From NCBI RefSeq assembly GCF_900115005.1, contig NZ_FOUY01000009.1:124001-188000 (forward strand): a DNA stretch of 64,000 nucleotides, in the 5' to 3' direction. Shown piece after piece: positions 43,596 through 52,083 of the stretch. Every line of letters starts with the position of its first letter. The first letter of the stretch is position 1. Position numbers and translations under genes: made by a program. The notes under the pieces were generated by a model. The model made no database searches. It had not been told where the DNA came from and was given only the letters and a program-made list of their open reading frames with translations. Origin of the DNA: Pseudonocardia ammonioxydans. GTDB lineage: Bacteria > Actinomycetota > Actinomycetes > Mycobacteriales > Pseudonocardiaceae.

Positions 43596-44441
43596 ATGGA
43601 GATGTCGTACGCGGACGTGGTGGCCGCCGCCCGGGCCGAGACCCGGACGGTCGTCGAGGTCGACCACCGTGGGGACCACGCGGTGCTGCGGCTCGCCGAC
43701 CCGGACAAGCTCAACGTGCTCAGCGCCCCGCTGATGCTGCAACTGCTCGACGCCACGACCGCGCTCGTCCGGGACCCGGACGTGCGGGCCGTCGTGCTCA
43801 CCGGGACCGGCCCGGCGTTCTGCGCGGGCGGCGACCTGCGGATGATGCAGGAACAGGCCGAGCGCGGCAGGCGCGCCGACGACGTCGAAGGCGCCGCGCT
43901 CCCCTGGCGCTGGATCCGGCAGCAGTTCGGCGCGATGGCCAGGCTGCTGACCCGCTCCGACACCGCGTTCGTGGCCGCCCTGAACGGCCCGGCAGCCGGT
44001 GTCGGACTGGCGTTCGCGCTCAACAGCGACCTCGCCCTCGCCGCCGACGGAGCAGTCCTGGTCCCCGCCTTCGGCCGTCTCGGGCTGGTCCCCGAGGTCG
44101 GGACGAGCTGGGCGCTCACCCGGGCGCTCGGCTACCGGCGGGCGTTCGCGTTCTACGTCGAGGGCCGCCACCTGGACGCGGCGGAGGCGTGCCGGCTGGG
44201 CCTGGTCGACGAGGTCGTCCCCGACGGCGAGCTCCTCGACGCCGCCCTGGCGTGGTGCCGGCGGATCGTGGCACTGCCGCCGCACGCGGTCGAGATGGCG
44301 AAGCCGCTGCTGCGCAGCGCGGCGGACCTTCCCTGGGAGCAGGCGGTGACCATGGAGGAGTTCGCCGAGCCGATCTGTTTCACCACCGCCGGGTTCCGGG
44401 ACGGTGTCGGCCGGGTCGTGGCCGACACGTCCTCCGGGTGA
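43596..44441 (+). CDS. Enoyl-CoA hydratase/isomerase (PaaG-like)
   Basis: The 281-residue crotonase has GPAFCAGGDLRMM and NGPAAGVGLAFALNSDLALAAD for the oxyanion hole. The segment VPAFGRLGLVPEVGTSWALTRALG follows the PaaG-type pattern (AFxxIGLxPDxG), with Glu in place of the usual Asp. A ring- or enoyl-isomerase role is more likely than hydration, but this is inference. The ATG at 43596 follows AAGGAG; a second ATG lies at 43602. It is convergent with the acyl-CoA dehydrogenase gene. Confidence 0.87.
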   Translation: MEMSYADVVAAARAETRTVVEVDHRGDHAVLRLADPDKLNVLSAPLMLQLLDATTALVRDPDVRAVVLTGTGPAFCAGGDLRMMQEQAERGRRADDVEGAALPWRWIRQQFGAMARLLTRSDTAFVAALNGPAAGVGLAFALNSDLALAADGAVLVPAFGRLGLVPEVGTSWALTRALGYRRAFAFYVEGRHLDAAEACRLGLVDEVVPDGELLDAALAWCRRIVALPPHAVEMAKPLLRSAADLPWEQAVTMEEFAEPICFTTAGFRDGVGRVVADTSSG

Positions 44442-44461
44442 GGACGGCCCGGCCGGGCAGC

Positions 44462-45670
44462 TCAGGCCAGGTGCATCCCGGAGATCGCGCGGGCGATCAC
44501 GAGCTGCTGGATCTGCTCGGTACCCTCGAAGATGTCGTAGATCTTCGCGTCGCGGTGCATCCGCTCCACCGGGTGCTCGCGCGAGTACCCGGCGCCGCCC
44601 AGGATCTGGATGGCCCGCTCGGTCGACCAGACCGCGACCCGACCGGCCTTCAGCTTGGACATCGAGCCCTCACCCGCGGTGAACGGGACGCCGTTGCGCC
44701 CCATCCAGGCGGCCCGGTGCACGAGCAACCGCGCGGCGTCGATCTCGGTCCGCATGTCGGCGAGGGTGAACGAGATCGACTGGTTCTCGACGATCGGCCT
44801 GCCGAACGCCACCCGGTCCTTCGCGTAGTCCAGGGCGTACTCGTAGGCGGCCCGGGCGATGCCGATCGCCTGCGCGCCGACCGTCGGGCGGGACAGCTCG
44901 AAGGTCTGCATCGCCGCCGACCCGGTGCTCCGCACCCCCTCGCGGGCCCGGGCGAGTCGCTCGTCGAGCTTCTCCTTGCCGCCGAGCAGGCAACTGCCGG
45001 GGAGTTTCACCCCGTCGAGGAAGACGTCCGCGGTGTGCGAGGCCCGCAGGCCCATCTTTTTGATCTTGCGGGTGGACTCCAGTCCCGGCGTGTCCGGCGG
45101 GACGACGAACGCCGCCTGCCCCTTGCTGCCCAGCTCCGGATCGACGACGGCCTGCACGACGTGGATGTTCGCGATGCCGCCGTTGGTGGCCCACGCCTTC
45201 TGCCCCGTCAGCGTCCACTCGTCGCGGGCCTCGTCGTACACCGCGCGGGTCCGCATGGCCGAGACGTCGGAGCCGGCGTCGGGCTCGGACGAGCAGAACG
45301 CGCCCACCTTCGGCTCCGACGCGTCGCCGTAGCACTGCGGGATGAACTCGACCATCTGCTCCGGGGTGCCGGAGGAGAAGATGCCGGCCACCGCCAGCGT
45401 CGTCCCGAAGATCGCCATGCCGATGCCGCCGTCGCCCCAGAAGAGCTCCTCGTTGACCAGCGGCATGGACAGCCCGGTCTCGTCGCCCCAGAACGAGGCC
45501 AGCGTCTCGAAGTTGTAGAGCTCGATCTTCGCGGCCTCCTGCAGGATCGGCCACGGGGTCTCCTCGCGCTCGTCCCACTCGGCGGCGGCCGGGCGGACGA
45601 CGTCGGCGGCGAACCCGTGCACCCACTCCCGCAGCTCGCGGTGCTCGTCGGACAGTTCGAACGAGGTCAT
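44462..45670 (-). CDS. Acyl-CoA dehydrogenase
   Basis: The 402-residue FAD enzyme shows GAFCSSEPDAGSDVSAMRT (substrate/FAD binding), LTGQKAWATNGGIANIHVV, the middle beta-domain MGLRASHTADVFLDGVKLP and the C-terminal ILGGAGYSREHPVERMHRD. The catalytic Glu lies in YDIFEGTEQIQ. It oxidises a fatty or branched acyl-CoA to the enoyl-CoA. It follows the SCP2-domain gene by 31 bp, so the two form an operon. Confidence 0.92.
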   Translation of the reverse strand: MTSFELSDEHRELREWVHGFAADVVRPAAAEWDEREETPWPILQEAAKIELYNFETLASFWGDETGLSMPLVNEELFWGDGGIGMAIFGTTLAVAGIFSSGTPEQMVEFIPQCYGDASEPKVGAFCSSEPDAGSDVSAMRTRAVYDEARDEWTLTGQKAWATNGGIANIHVVQAVVDPELGSKGQAAFVVPPDTPGLESTRKIKKMGLRASHTADVFLDGVKLPGSCLLGGKEKLDERLARAREGVRSTGSAAMQTFELSRPTVGAQAIGIARAAYEYALDYAKDRVAFGRPIVENQSISFTLADMRTEIDAARLLVHRAAWMGRNGVPFTAGEGSMSKLKAGRVAVWSTERAIQILGGAGYSREHPVERMHRDAKIYDIFEGTEQIQQLVIARAISGMHLA

Positions 45671-45701
45671 CGACGTCTCCCCTGCTCGGGTCCGGTTGTC
45701 G

Positions 45702-46232
45702 TCAGGCCGACGGGATCTGGAACATGTTCGGCAGCGCGGTCGCGAACCCGACGTCGCCGGAGACCTTGAGCTTGCGCGTCATGAACAGCGTGACCGGGTT
45801 GGCGTTGTTCGTGACGATCTTGAGGAACTCGGTGCCCGCCAGGGTCAGGGCCGTGCGCGGCTCCTCGTCGGTGCCCGCGGTGACGGTGCAGGTGCCGTCG
45901 TGCAGCACGGTCTGGAAGCTGTCCTCGCCGGCGTCGTCCTTGATGTGCCAGTGCACGACCTGGCGGTTCCCGCTCGCACCCTTCGACGAGTAGAACTCGC
46001 TCATCCGGCCGAAGATCGCGTCCAGCACCGGACGCCGGACGTCGGAGGCCATCACGGTCGCCAGCTGCTGCTTCGACGCGCCCTTGACCAGCCGCGCGAA
46101 CAGCGACGGGTCCACCGTCTTCGGGTCACCGTCGCGCAGGGCGGTGTCCAGCGTGCCGATCAGCTGCTCGTCGGACAGGGACTTCGGGTCGATGCTGCGT
46201 CCCAGCTCGTTGATGTCGACCGTGTCGGCCAT
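45702..46232 (-). CDS. SCP2 sterol-transfer domain protein
   Basis: The 176-residue protein contains an SCP2-like fold: SEFYSSKGASGNRQVVHWHIKDD, SFQTVLHDGTCTVTAGTDEEPRTALTLAGTEFLKIVTNNANPVTLFMTRKLKVSGDVGFATALPNMF. Such proteins bind acyl chains or sterols and often pair with acyl-CoA dehydrogenases. The ATG at 46232 follows GAGGTGG; GTG at 46244 is possible. It is divergent from a TetR gene. Confidence 0.88.
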   Translation of the reverse strand: MADTVDINELGRSIDPKSLSDEQLIGTLDTALRDGDPKTVDPSLFARLVKGASKQQLATVMASDVRRPVLDAIFGRMSEFYSSKGASGNRQVVHWHIKDDAGEDSFQTVLHDGTCTVTAGTDEEPRTALTLAGTEFLKIVTNNANPVTLFMTRKLKVSGDVGFATALPNMFQIPSA

Positions 46233-46269
46233 CGCTCGTTCCACCTCGCCGTGGTCCGGGAAAGTGCCC

Positions 46270-46303
46270 GGTACTCGCGGTACCGGTGCAGGATGCGCGG
46301 TAC
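46270..46303. promoter_or_regulatory. Putative operator cluster between SCP2 and TetR genes
   Basis: GGTAC-n5-GTACC is at 46270-46284. The string GCGGTAC recurs at 46277 and 46297, exactly 20 bp apart. It lies in the 99-bp divergent gap of the TetR gene and the lipid-degradation operon. Confidence 0.55.
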
Positions 46304-46331
46304 TTTACGCAGCAGTAGCTAAGCTGTCGAG

Positions 46332-46940
46332 ATGACCCCCTCGACGGGTACGTCCCGCCGGCGCCTGCCACCGGAACAGCGGGAGGAGCAGGTGCTCGAC
46401 GCGGCGGTGCGGGTGTTCTCGCGGACCGGCTTCCACGACGCCTCGATGGACGCCGTCGCGACCGAGGCCGGGGTGTCGAAACCGATGGTCTACACGCACG
46501 GCGGCGGTTCGAAGGACGAGCTGTTGCGCCGCTGCATCCGCCGGGAGGCCGCACGCCTGCTGGACTCGGTGTCGGGTGCGGCGGGCCCGGCGGCGGGTGC
46601 CGAGCAGCGGCTCCGGCACGGGGTGCGGGCGTTCTTCAGGACGGTCACGACCCACCGCGACGGCTGGTCGGTGCTCTACCGGCAGGCCCGCACCGGTGCG
46701 TTCGCCGACGAGGTGCACGAGGCCCGGTCGCGCATCGTGGACCGGGTCGCCGAGCTGCTCGCCGCGGAGCTCGGCGTGCCCGGGACGGGCGCGGGCGCGA
46801 CGCCGGTGGCGGCGGCGCTGGTCGGCGCGGCCGAGGGGCTCGCCGACTGGTCGGCGGCCGGCGGGACCGACGACCCGGACGAGCTCGCCGACCTGCTGCT
46901 GGCCCTGCTCTGGCCGGGCCTGGAGCGCCTGCGCGGCTGA
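46332..46940 (+). CDS. TetR-family transcriptional regulator
   Basis: The 202-residue protein has RREEQ-type TetR N-terminus (PPEQREEQVLDAAVRVFSRTGFHDASMDAVATEAGVSKPMVYTHGGGSKDELLRRCI). The usual YYHFGSKE recognition helix end is replaced by YTHGGGSKDE. It probably represses the divergent SCP2/acyl-CoA dehydrogenase operon and itself. Confidence 0.87.
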   Translation: MTPSTGTSRRRLPPEQREEQVLDAAVRVFSRTGFHDASMDAVATEAGVSKPMVYTHGGGSKDELLRRCIRREAARLLDSVSGAAGPAAGAEQRLRHGVRAFFRTVTTHRDGWSVLYRQARTGAFADEVHEARSRIVDRVAELLAAELGVPGTGAGATPVAAALVGAAEGLADWSAAGGTDDPDELADLLLALLWPGLERLRG

Positions 46941-46960
46941 CGCGGCGCTCCCACGTGCCC

Positions 46961-47104
46961 CGAGGGGCACCTCCGTAGCGTCAGGTGCCCCGGGGGTGCC
47001 CCTGGGGGCGGCGGGCCCCCCAAACCCGGCGCCCCGGGTCGCGAGTGTCCGAGCGCCGCGAGGGGCACCCCCGTAGCGCCCGGCGCCCCGAGGGTGCCCC
47101 TGGG
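46961..47104. repeat. Pair of 46-bp direct repeats forming G/C hairpins
   Basis: Units 46961-47006 and 47059-47104 match at 41 of 46 positions. Each starts CGAGGGGCAC and contains CCGTAGCG and GGTGCCCCTGGG. The first also pairs with GTGCCCC at 46955-46961. They fill the 207-bp gap between the TetR gene and the aldehyde dehydrogenase gene. Confidence 0.75.
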
Positions 47105-47147
47105 AGCAACGGCGTGTCCCGGCGGGCCGAGCGGGTACCCGCCGGGC

Positions 47148-48524
47148 ATGGCGATCGCGACGACGAATCCGGCGACGGGCGAGACCGTCCGCGAGTTCGA
47201 CGAGCTGTCCGACGACGCGCTGGAGCAGGCGCTGCAGCGTGCCCACGACGCGTTCCGCAGCTACCGGCACACGAGCTTCGACGACCGGGCCGGCTGGTTG
47301 CGCCGTGCCGCGGACATCCTCGACGACGAGACCGAGGAGCTGGCGCGGCTCGCGACGCTGGAGATGGGCAAGACGATCGGCGCGGCCCGGGCCGAGGTGG
47401 GCAAGTCCGCGCTCGGGTTGCGCTGGTACGCCGACCACGCCGAGCGGATCCTGGCCGACGTCCCGTGGTCGCCGCGGAGCGCGCCCGAGGGCGCTCGGGT
47501 GTTCACCCGCTACGAGCCGCTCGGCCCGGTGCTCGCGGTGATGCCGTGGAACTTCCCGTACTGGCAGGTGTTCCGGTTCGCCGCCCCGGCGCTGATGGCG
47601 GGCAACGTCGGCCTGCTCAAGCACGCCTCGAACGTGCCGCAGGTGGCGCTGGCGATCGAGGACGTGCTGCGCCGGGCGGGCCTGCCCGAGGGCGCGTTCC
47701 AGACGTTGCTGCTCTCGTCGTCACGGATCGAGGGGGTCATCGACGACGACCGGGTCCGGGCCGCCACCCTCACCGGCTCCGAGCCGGCCGGCCGCGAGGT
47801 CGGTGCCCGGGCCGGTGCCAACGTCAAGACCAGCGTGCTCGAGCTGGGCGGTAGTGACCCGTTCGTCGTGCTGCCGTCGGCCGATCTGGACGCCGCGGTC
47901 GAGCAGGGCGTGCAGTCGCGGCTGCTCAACAACGGCCAGTCCTGCATCAACGCCAAGCGCTTCATCCTGCACGACGACGTCGCCGACGAGTTCGAGCGCC
48001 GGCTGGTGGCCGCGTTCGAGGAGCTGACCGTGGGCGACCCGTTCGACGAGGACACCGATCTCGGACCGCTGTCCCAGCCGCAGGGGGTCGAGGACCTCGA
48101 TCGGCAGGTCCGGGACTCGGTGGCGGCCGGTGCCCGGGTGCTCACCGGCGGGAAGCCGCTCGACGGGCCGGGCAACCACTACCCGGCGACGGTGCTCACC
48201 GACATCCCGGAGAACGCCCCGGCCCACCGCGAGGAGCTGTTCGGCCCGGTCGCGCTGCTGTTCCGCGCCCGCGACGTCGACGACGCGATCCGCATCGCGA
48301 ACGACTCCCCGTTCGGGCTCGGCGGCAGCGTCTGGACCACCGACCCGGCCGAGCAGGAACGGTGCGTCAACGAGATCGAGACCGGCATGGTCTATGTCAA
48401 CACCCTCACCGCGTCGACGCCGGAGGTGCCCTTCGGCGGGACGAAGAACTCCGGCTACGGACGCGAGCTCGCCGACTTCGGCCCGACGTCGTTCGTCAAT
48501 GCCAAGACCGTCTGGATCCAGTGA
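47148..48524 (+). CDS. gabD: Succinate-semialdehyde dehydrogenase / aldehyde dehydrogenase
   Basis: The 458-residue ALDH has PLGPVLAVMPWNFPYWQVFRF, the catalytic Glu in LELGGSDPF and the nucleophile Cys in NNGQSCINAKRF, and ends with GGTKNSGYGRE. The overall pattern matches NADP-dependent succinate-semialdehyde dehydrogenases of actinobacteria, though other aldehydes are possible. The ATG at 47148 is chosen; the frame is open to 47094 but lies in the repeat. Confidence 0.88.
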   Translation: MAIATTNPATGETVREFDELSDDALEQALQRAHDAFRSYRHTSFDDRAGWLRRAADILDDETEELARLATLEMGKTIGAARAEVGKSALGLRWYADHAERILADVPWSPRSAPEGARVFTRYEPLGPVLAVMPWNFPYWQVFRFAAPALMAGNVGLLKHASNVPQVALAIEDVLRRAGLPEGAFQTLLLSSSRIEGVIDDDRVRAATLTGSEPAGREVGARAGANVKTSVLELGGSDPFVVLPSADLDAAVEQGVQSRLLNNGQSCINAKRFILHDDVADEFERRLVAAFEELTVGDPFDEDTDLGPLSQPQGVEDLDRQVRDSVAAGARVLTGGKPLDGPGNHYPATVLTDIPENAPAHREELFGPVALLFRARDVDDAIRIANDSPFGLGGSVWTTDPAEQERCVNEIETGMVYVNTLTASTPEVPFGGTKNSGYGRELADFGPTSFVNAKTVWIQ

Positions 48525-48568
48525 TCGTGTCGACCCGATGACCGTGCAGCCGGACATGCCCCACCCGG

Positions 48569-49174
48569 TCACGACGTCAGGTCGATCCCACCCGTCCGGG
48601 TCCGCTTGAGCTCGTAGAACATCGGGTTCCGGGCGAGGAGGACCGCGCCGTCGAACGCGTCGAGTGCCTCCTGCCCGCGGGGCACCGCGCCGAGCACCGG
48701 ACCGAAGAACGCGACGCCGTCGACATGGAGGACCGGGGTACCGACGTCGTCACCAACCGGCTCCTGGCCGGCGGCGTGCTCGATACGGATCGCTCCGTCG
48801 TGCGTGGGGTCGTCAGCGCAGGCGTGCAGGCCAGGTGCGCCGATGTCACCCAGAGCCGCACGCAGGGCCGCGTCCCGCGGCCGGATCCGCTCCTGATGGA
48901 AACGCTCCCCGAAGGCACGCACGAACGCCCGGACCCCGGCCTCGCCGCGCTCCCGCCCCGACGCGGTGGCGACGCGAACCGGGCGCCATCCACTGTCGTC
49001 GCCCTTCTCGTGCTCTGGAGTGTGGTCCGGGCGTCCCTCGTTCAACACGGCCAGGCTCATCAGCCGGACTCGCAGGTCGAGATCCCGAGCAGGCGACACC
49101 TCCTCGGTCAACCAGCGGAAGGTGATCCAGGCGAAAGGGCAGACGGGGTCGACGAACAGATCCACACGGGGCAC
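48569..49174 (-). CDS. DsbA-like mycothiol-dependent nitroreductase (Rv2466c-like)
   Basis: The 201-residue thioredoxin-fold protein has VDLFVDPVCPFAWITFRWL, with a single active Cys in CPFA (CPWA in Rv2466c), MSLAVLNEGR, VGDDVGTPVLHVDGVAFFGPVLGAVPRG and FYELKRTRTGG. In mycobacteria the homologue is a mycothiol-dependent reductase that activates nitro-prodrugs and answers oxidative stress. It starts with GTG at 49174. Confidence 0.88.
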   Translation of the reverse strand: MPRVDLFVDPVCPFAWITFRWLTEEVSPARDLDLRVRLMSLAVLNEGRPDHTPEHEKGDDSGWRPVRVATASGRERGEAGVRAFVRAFGERFHQERIRPRDAALRAALGDIGAPGLHACADDPTHDGAIRIEHAAGQEPVGDDVGTPVLHVDGVAFFGPVLGAVPRGQEALDAFDGAVLLARNPMFYELKRTRTGGIDLTS

Positions 49175-49239
49175 GACCGCATGGTGCCCGACGTCCGGAA
49201 CCGGTGCCCCGTCGTGGACGTCGTCGTGGGCCCGCCGGC

Positions 49240-50970
49240 TCAGCTCTCCGGGGTGGGCCGGGCGACGATCCGGCGGGACCGGTCCGGCAACCGGTCCACG
49301 ATCCGGCCGATCCGTTCGGTGGTGCCCTGCAGCGGGGCGAGCGCGTCGGCGAGCACGCCGATCTGGCGGTCGAGGGCGTCGATCCGGGTGGCGACCGACC
49401 GCAGGTCCGGTGCGACGGCGGAGAGCTGGTTGGCCGCCTCGGCCACGTTGGCGTCGAGCGCCGCGAGCCGGGGCGCGGCACGACCGCCGTCCTCGGTGGC
49501 CGGGTCGGCGACGGCGGCAGCGAGCCGCTGCACCACGCCGTCCTCCGTACCGATCGCGCTCGCCAGCGCGGCCAGGTCGTGCCGGACGCTCGCGAGCTCC
49601 GACAGGGGCTCGACGGCACCGGCCAGCCGGGCCAGGTCCGCCCGGGCCCGGGCGAGCTCGCGCAGCGGCTCGACCGCCTCGGCCAGCCGGGTCAGGTCCT
49701 CGCGGGTACCGGCCAGTTCCTGAAGCGGGCCGACCGCCGCGGCGAGATCCCGCATCGACGGGACGGCCGCGGTGAGCGGTTCCAGGTGCTCGCCCGCGGC
49801 GGCGAGGTCGCGCAGTGGTCCGACGGCGGAGGCGAGCTCGCCGAGGTCCTCGCGGGTGCGGGCGAGTTCCTGCAGGGGTTCGACGGCGTCGGCGAGGCGC
49901 TGCAGCGCGGTGACCGCTCCGGCGAGGGCCGCCAGGTCCGCGCGGGCCGGGGCGAGCTCGCGCAGCGGTTCGGCGGCGCCGGCCAGCACGTGCAGGTCCT
50001 CGCGCGCGGCGGCCAGCTCACGCAGCGGCTCGACCGCCGTGCTCAGCTCGCGCAGCGGTTCCACCGCGGTCGCCAGGTCGGACAGCGGCGCGGCGGCACC
50101 CGCCAGGTCGGTGAGCGGCCCGACCGCACCGGAGAGGTCCCGCAGCGCCTCGACGGCACCGGCGAGCTCGGTCAGCGGGCCGGCCGCGTCCGCCAGGCCC
50201 CGCAGCGCCTCGACCGCACCCGCCAGGTCGGTCAGCGGCCCGACCGCACCGGAGAGGCCCCGCAACGCCTCGACCGCACCGGCCAGATCGGTCAACGGGC
50301 CGGTCGCACCCGCCAGGTCGCGCAACGGCTCGGCCGCGCCCGCCAGGTCCTGCAGCGCCTCGACGGCACCGGACAGGTCCCGCAACGGCCCGGCGGCACC
50401 GGCGAGTTCGCGCAGCGGCCCCACCGCGCCCGCGAGGTCACGCAGCGGCCCGACGGCGGCGGCCAGCTCGTGCAGGTCACCGCGGACCGCGGCGAGTTCG
50501 TGCAGGTCGGCGCGCACCGCCGCCAGCTCGCGCAGGTCGTCGCGGACGGTCGCCAGTTCGCGCAGCGGTTCGACGGCACCGGCGAGGGTGCCGAGGTCCT
50601 GCCGGGCCCGCGCGAGCTCGGTCAGCGGGCCGGCCGCTCCCGCGAGCTCCACGACGGCCTCGGTCAGCCGGTCCACCCGGGCGACGGTCTCGGGATCGTC
50701 CCAGAGCGCGGCGACGCGGCCGAGGACGTCGTCGAGCACCGGTGCGAGCCCGGTCAGCGCGGCGTCGACTCCGGCGATGCGGCGGGGCAGCGCGGTCACG
50801 TCCGCGGCGACCGACGGTAGCGCCTCCACAGCACGGGGCGCCTCGGCGAGCCAGCCGGGCAGCCGGCGTCCGATCTCCACGGCGGCGCCGACGGTCCCGA
50901 GCGCTGCACCGATCACCGTCCCGGTGACGCCCGCGGGCGACCACGGGGACGGAACGGGCTGCTCTGCCAT
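49240..50970 (-). CDS. Decapeptide-repeat helical protein of unknown function
   Basis: The 576-residue protein has a short Gly/Ala-rich hydrophobic N-terminal stretch (about 14-35, AGVTGTVIGAALGTVGAAVE). Residues 108-467 are 36 uninterrupted ten-residue repeats with consensus [DE]LAGAV[EG]PL[RT], encoded by 30-bp units at 49570-50649. Positions 2, 6 and 9 carry Leu, Val and Leu. The C-terminal 109 residues are non-repetitive and end with LAPLQGTTERIGRIVDRLPDRSRR. The ten-residue period is not the heptad of ordinary coiled coils, and Pro at position 8 is unusual for a continuous helix. I do not recognise a characterised family. The ATG at 50970 follows GGAGGAGACCG. Confidence 0.85.
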   Translation of the reverse strand: MAEQPVPSPWSPAGVTGTVIGAALGTVGAAVEIGRRLPGWLAEAPRAVEALPSVAADVTALPRRIAGVDAALTGLAPVLDDVLGRVAALWDDPETVARVDRLTEAVVELAGAAGPLTELARARQDLGTLAGAVEPLRELATVRDDLRELAAVRADLHELAAVRGDLHELAAAVGPLRDLAGAVGPLRELAGAAGPLRDLSGAVEALQDLAGAAEPLRDLAGATGPLTDLAGAVEALRGLSGAVGPLTDLAGAVEALRGLADAAGPLTELAGAVEALRDLSGAVGPLTDLAGAAAPLSDLATAVEPLRELSTAVEPLRELAAAREDLHVLAGAAEPLRELAPARADLAALAGAVTALQRLADAVEPLQELARTREDLGELASAVGPLRDLAAAGEHLEPLTAAVPSMRDLAAAVGPLQELAGTREDLTRLAEAVEPLRELARARADLARLAGAVEPLSELASVRHDLAALASAIGTEDGVVQRLAAAVADPATEDGGRAAPRLAALDANVAEAANQLSAVAPDLRSVATRIDALDRQIGVLADALAPLQGTTERIGRIVDRLPDRSRRIVARPTPES

Positions 50971-50985
50971 CGGTCTCCTCCGGAT

Positions 50986-51041
50986 CACGGGCGCTGGGTC
51001 GCGGGCACTGGGTCAGGGGCACTGGGGCAGGGGCACTGAAT
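50986..51041. repeat. Four 14-bp tandem repeats upstream of the decapeptide protein
   Basis: Units at 50986, 51000, 51014 and 51028 share CRSGGGCRCTGRR. They form the leader region immediately upstream of the decapeptide-repeat gene. Confidence 0.75.
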
Positions 51042-51156
51042 CACGGGTTCCGGACGGCAACCCCCGGCGGAGTGCCAGCTTCCCAGATCGGGCGGGCACC
51101 GGCCGGTCGGCACCTCGCGTCGGCAGGTCCCGCAGCACGTCGCGCACTGCGTCCCC

Positions 51157-51192
51157 CAGTACGTCGCTCAGTACGTCCGTCAGTAGGACGTG
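51157..51192. repeat. 12-bp tandem repeats at the end of deoC
   Basis: CAGTACGTCGCT (51157-51168), CAGTACGTCCGT (51169-51180) and CAGTAGGACGTG (51181-51192) follow each other. Weaker copies extend back to about 51131. The array crosses the deoC stop codon. Confidence 0.7.
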
Positions 51193-51902
51193 TCGTCCAC
51201 CCGAGCCGACCCGGTGGCACCGGCCTCGCGGGCGGCGGCGTCGTCGAGGATCGTCGCGGTCCCGCTGGTGCCGAACCGGGTGGCGCCCGCCGTATGGAAG
51301 GTGAGCACGGTGTCCAGGTCCCGCACCCCACCCGACGCCTTGACCTGCACCGACGGCCCGACGGTGCGACGCATCAGCGCCACGTGCTCGGGTGTCGCAC
51401 CACCGTCGGCGAACCCGGTGGAGGTCTTCACGAACGCCGCCCCGGCCCGCTCGGCCGCCCGGCAACCGGCGACGACGTCGTCGTCGGAGAGCAGCGCGGT
51501 CTCCAGGATGACCTTCACGGTCCGGCCGTCCGCGGCCGCGACGACGGCGCGGATGTCGGCCTCGACGTCGTCGAGCAGGCCGCTGCGCAGCCGGCCGACG
51601 TTGAGCACCATGTCCAGCTCCGTGGCGCCGTCGGCGATCGCCTGCCCGGCCTCCGCGACCTTGGTCGAGGTCCCGGTCGTGCCGTGCGGGAAGCCGATCA
51701 CCGTGCCGACCGCGACGCCGGTCCCGGCGAGCCGGTCGGCCGCGTGCGCGACGTCGCTGGGACGCACGCACACGCTGAAGATCCGGTAACGGGCGGCGAG
51801 GTCGAGCTGGGCGTCGACCTCGGCCCGGGTCAGCTCGGGCCGCAGGATCGCGTGGTCGATCATCCCGGCGATCTCGGCGGCGGTGGGGTGCGGAGCGCGC
51901 AC
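51180..51902 (-). CDS. deoC: Deoxyribose-phosphate aldolase
   Basis: The 240-residue class I aldolase has IDHAILRPELT, FSVCVRPSDV, GTVIGFPHGTT and ELDMVLNVGRL. The Schiff-base Lys is in VKTSTGF, and ASGGVRDLDTV and TSGTATILDD close the barrel. It cleaves deoxyribose 5-phosphate to glyceraldehyde 3-phosphate and acetaldehyde in deoxynucleoside breakdown. The GTG at 51902 follows GGAGGAGG. The frame continues upstream to 52466 as a shadow. Confidence 0.93.
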   Translation of the reverse strand: MRAPHPTAAEIAGMIDHAILRPELTRAEVDAQLDLAARYRIFSVCVRPSDVAHAADRLAGTGVAVGTVIGFPHGTTGTSTKVAEAGQAIADGATELDMVLNVGRLRSGLLDDVEADIRAVVAAADGRTVKVILETALLSDDDVVAGCRAAERAGAAFVKTSTGFADGGATPEHVALMRRTVGPSVQVKASGGVRDLDTVLTFHTAGATRFGTSGTATILDDAAAREAGATGSARVDDTSY

Positions 51903-52083
51903 GGGGCCTCCTCCGGCGGGTGGGTCTCCCCCGCGACGGCTGCACGGGCGGGCACCGAGGCTACGCGGACCGGCGCACCCTCCGGGCCGGGTGCGCGCGG
52001 GGTCGTCACCACATGCGGTGACCGCACGACGCTGCGATGCTGACCCGACGTGCCGGAGATGCCGGTGTCGGGAGAGGACGGCG

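Noticed and set aside
49204..50820. A 538-residue plus-strand open frame opposite the decapeptide gene
   Set aside because: It is an exact shadow of the 30-bp repeat on the other strand (Gln/Arg/Gly-rich) and has no ribosome site or domain.
51013..51180. A frameshifted C-terminal extension of deoC with DVLxDVL repeats
   Set aside because: DeoC already has normal length and a complete end (TSGTATILDD...). The extension would need a frameshift and arises from the 12-bp tandem array.
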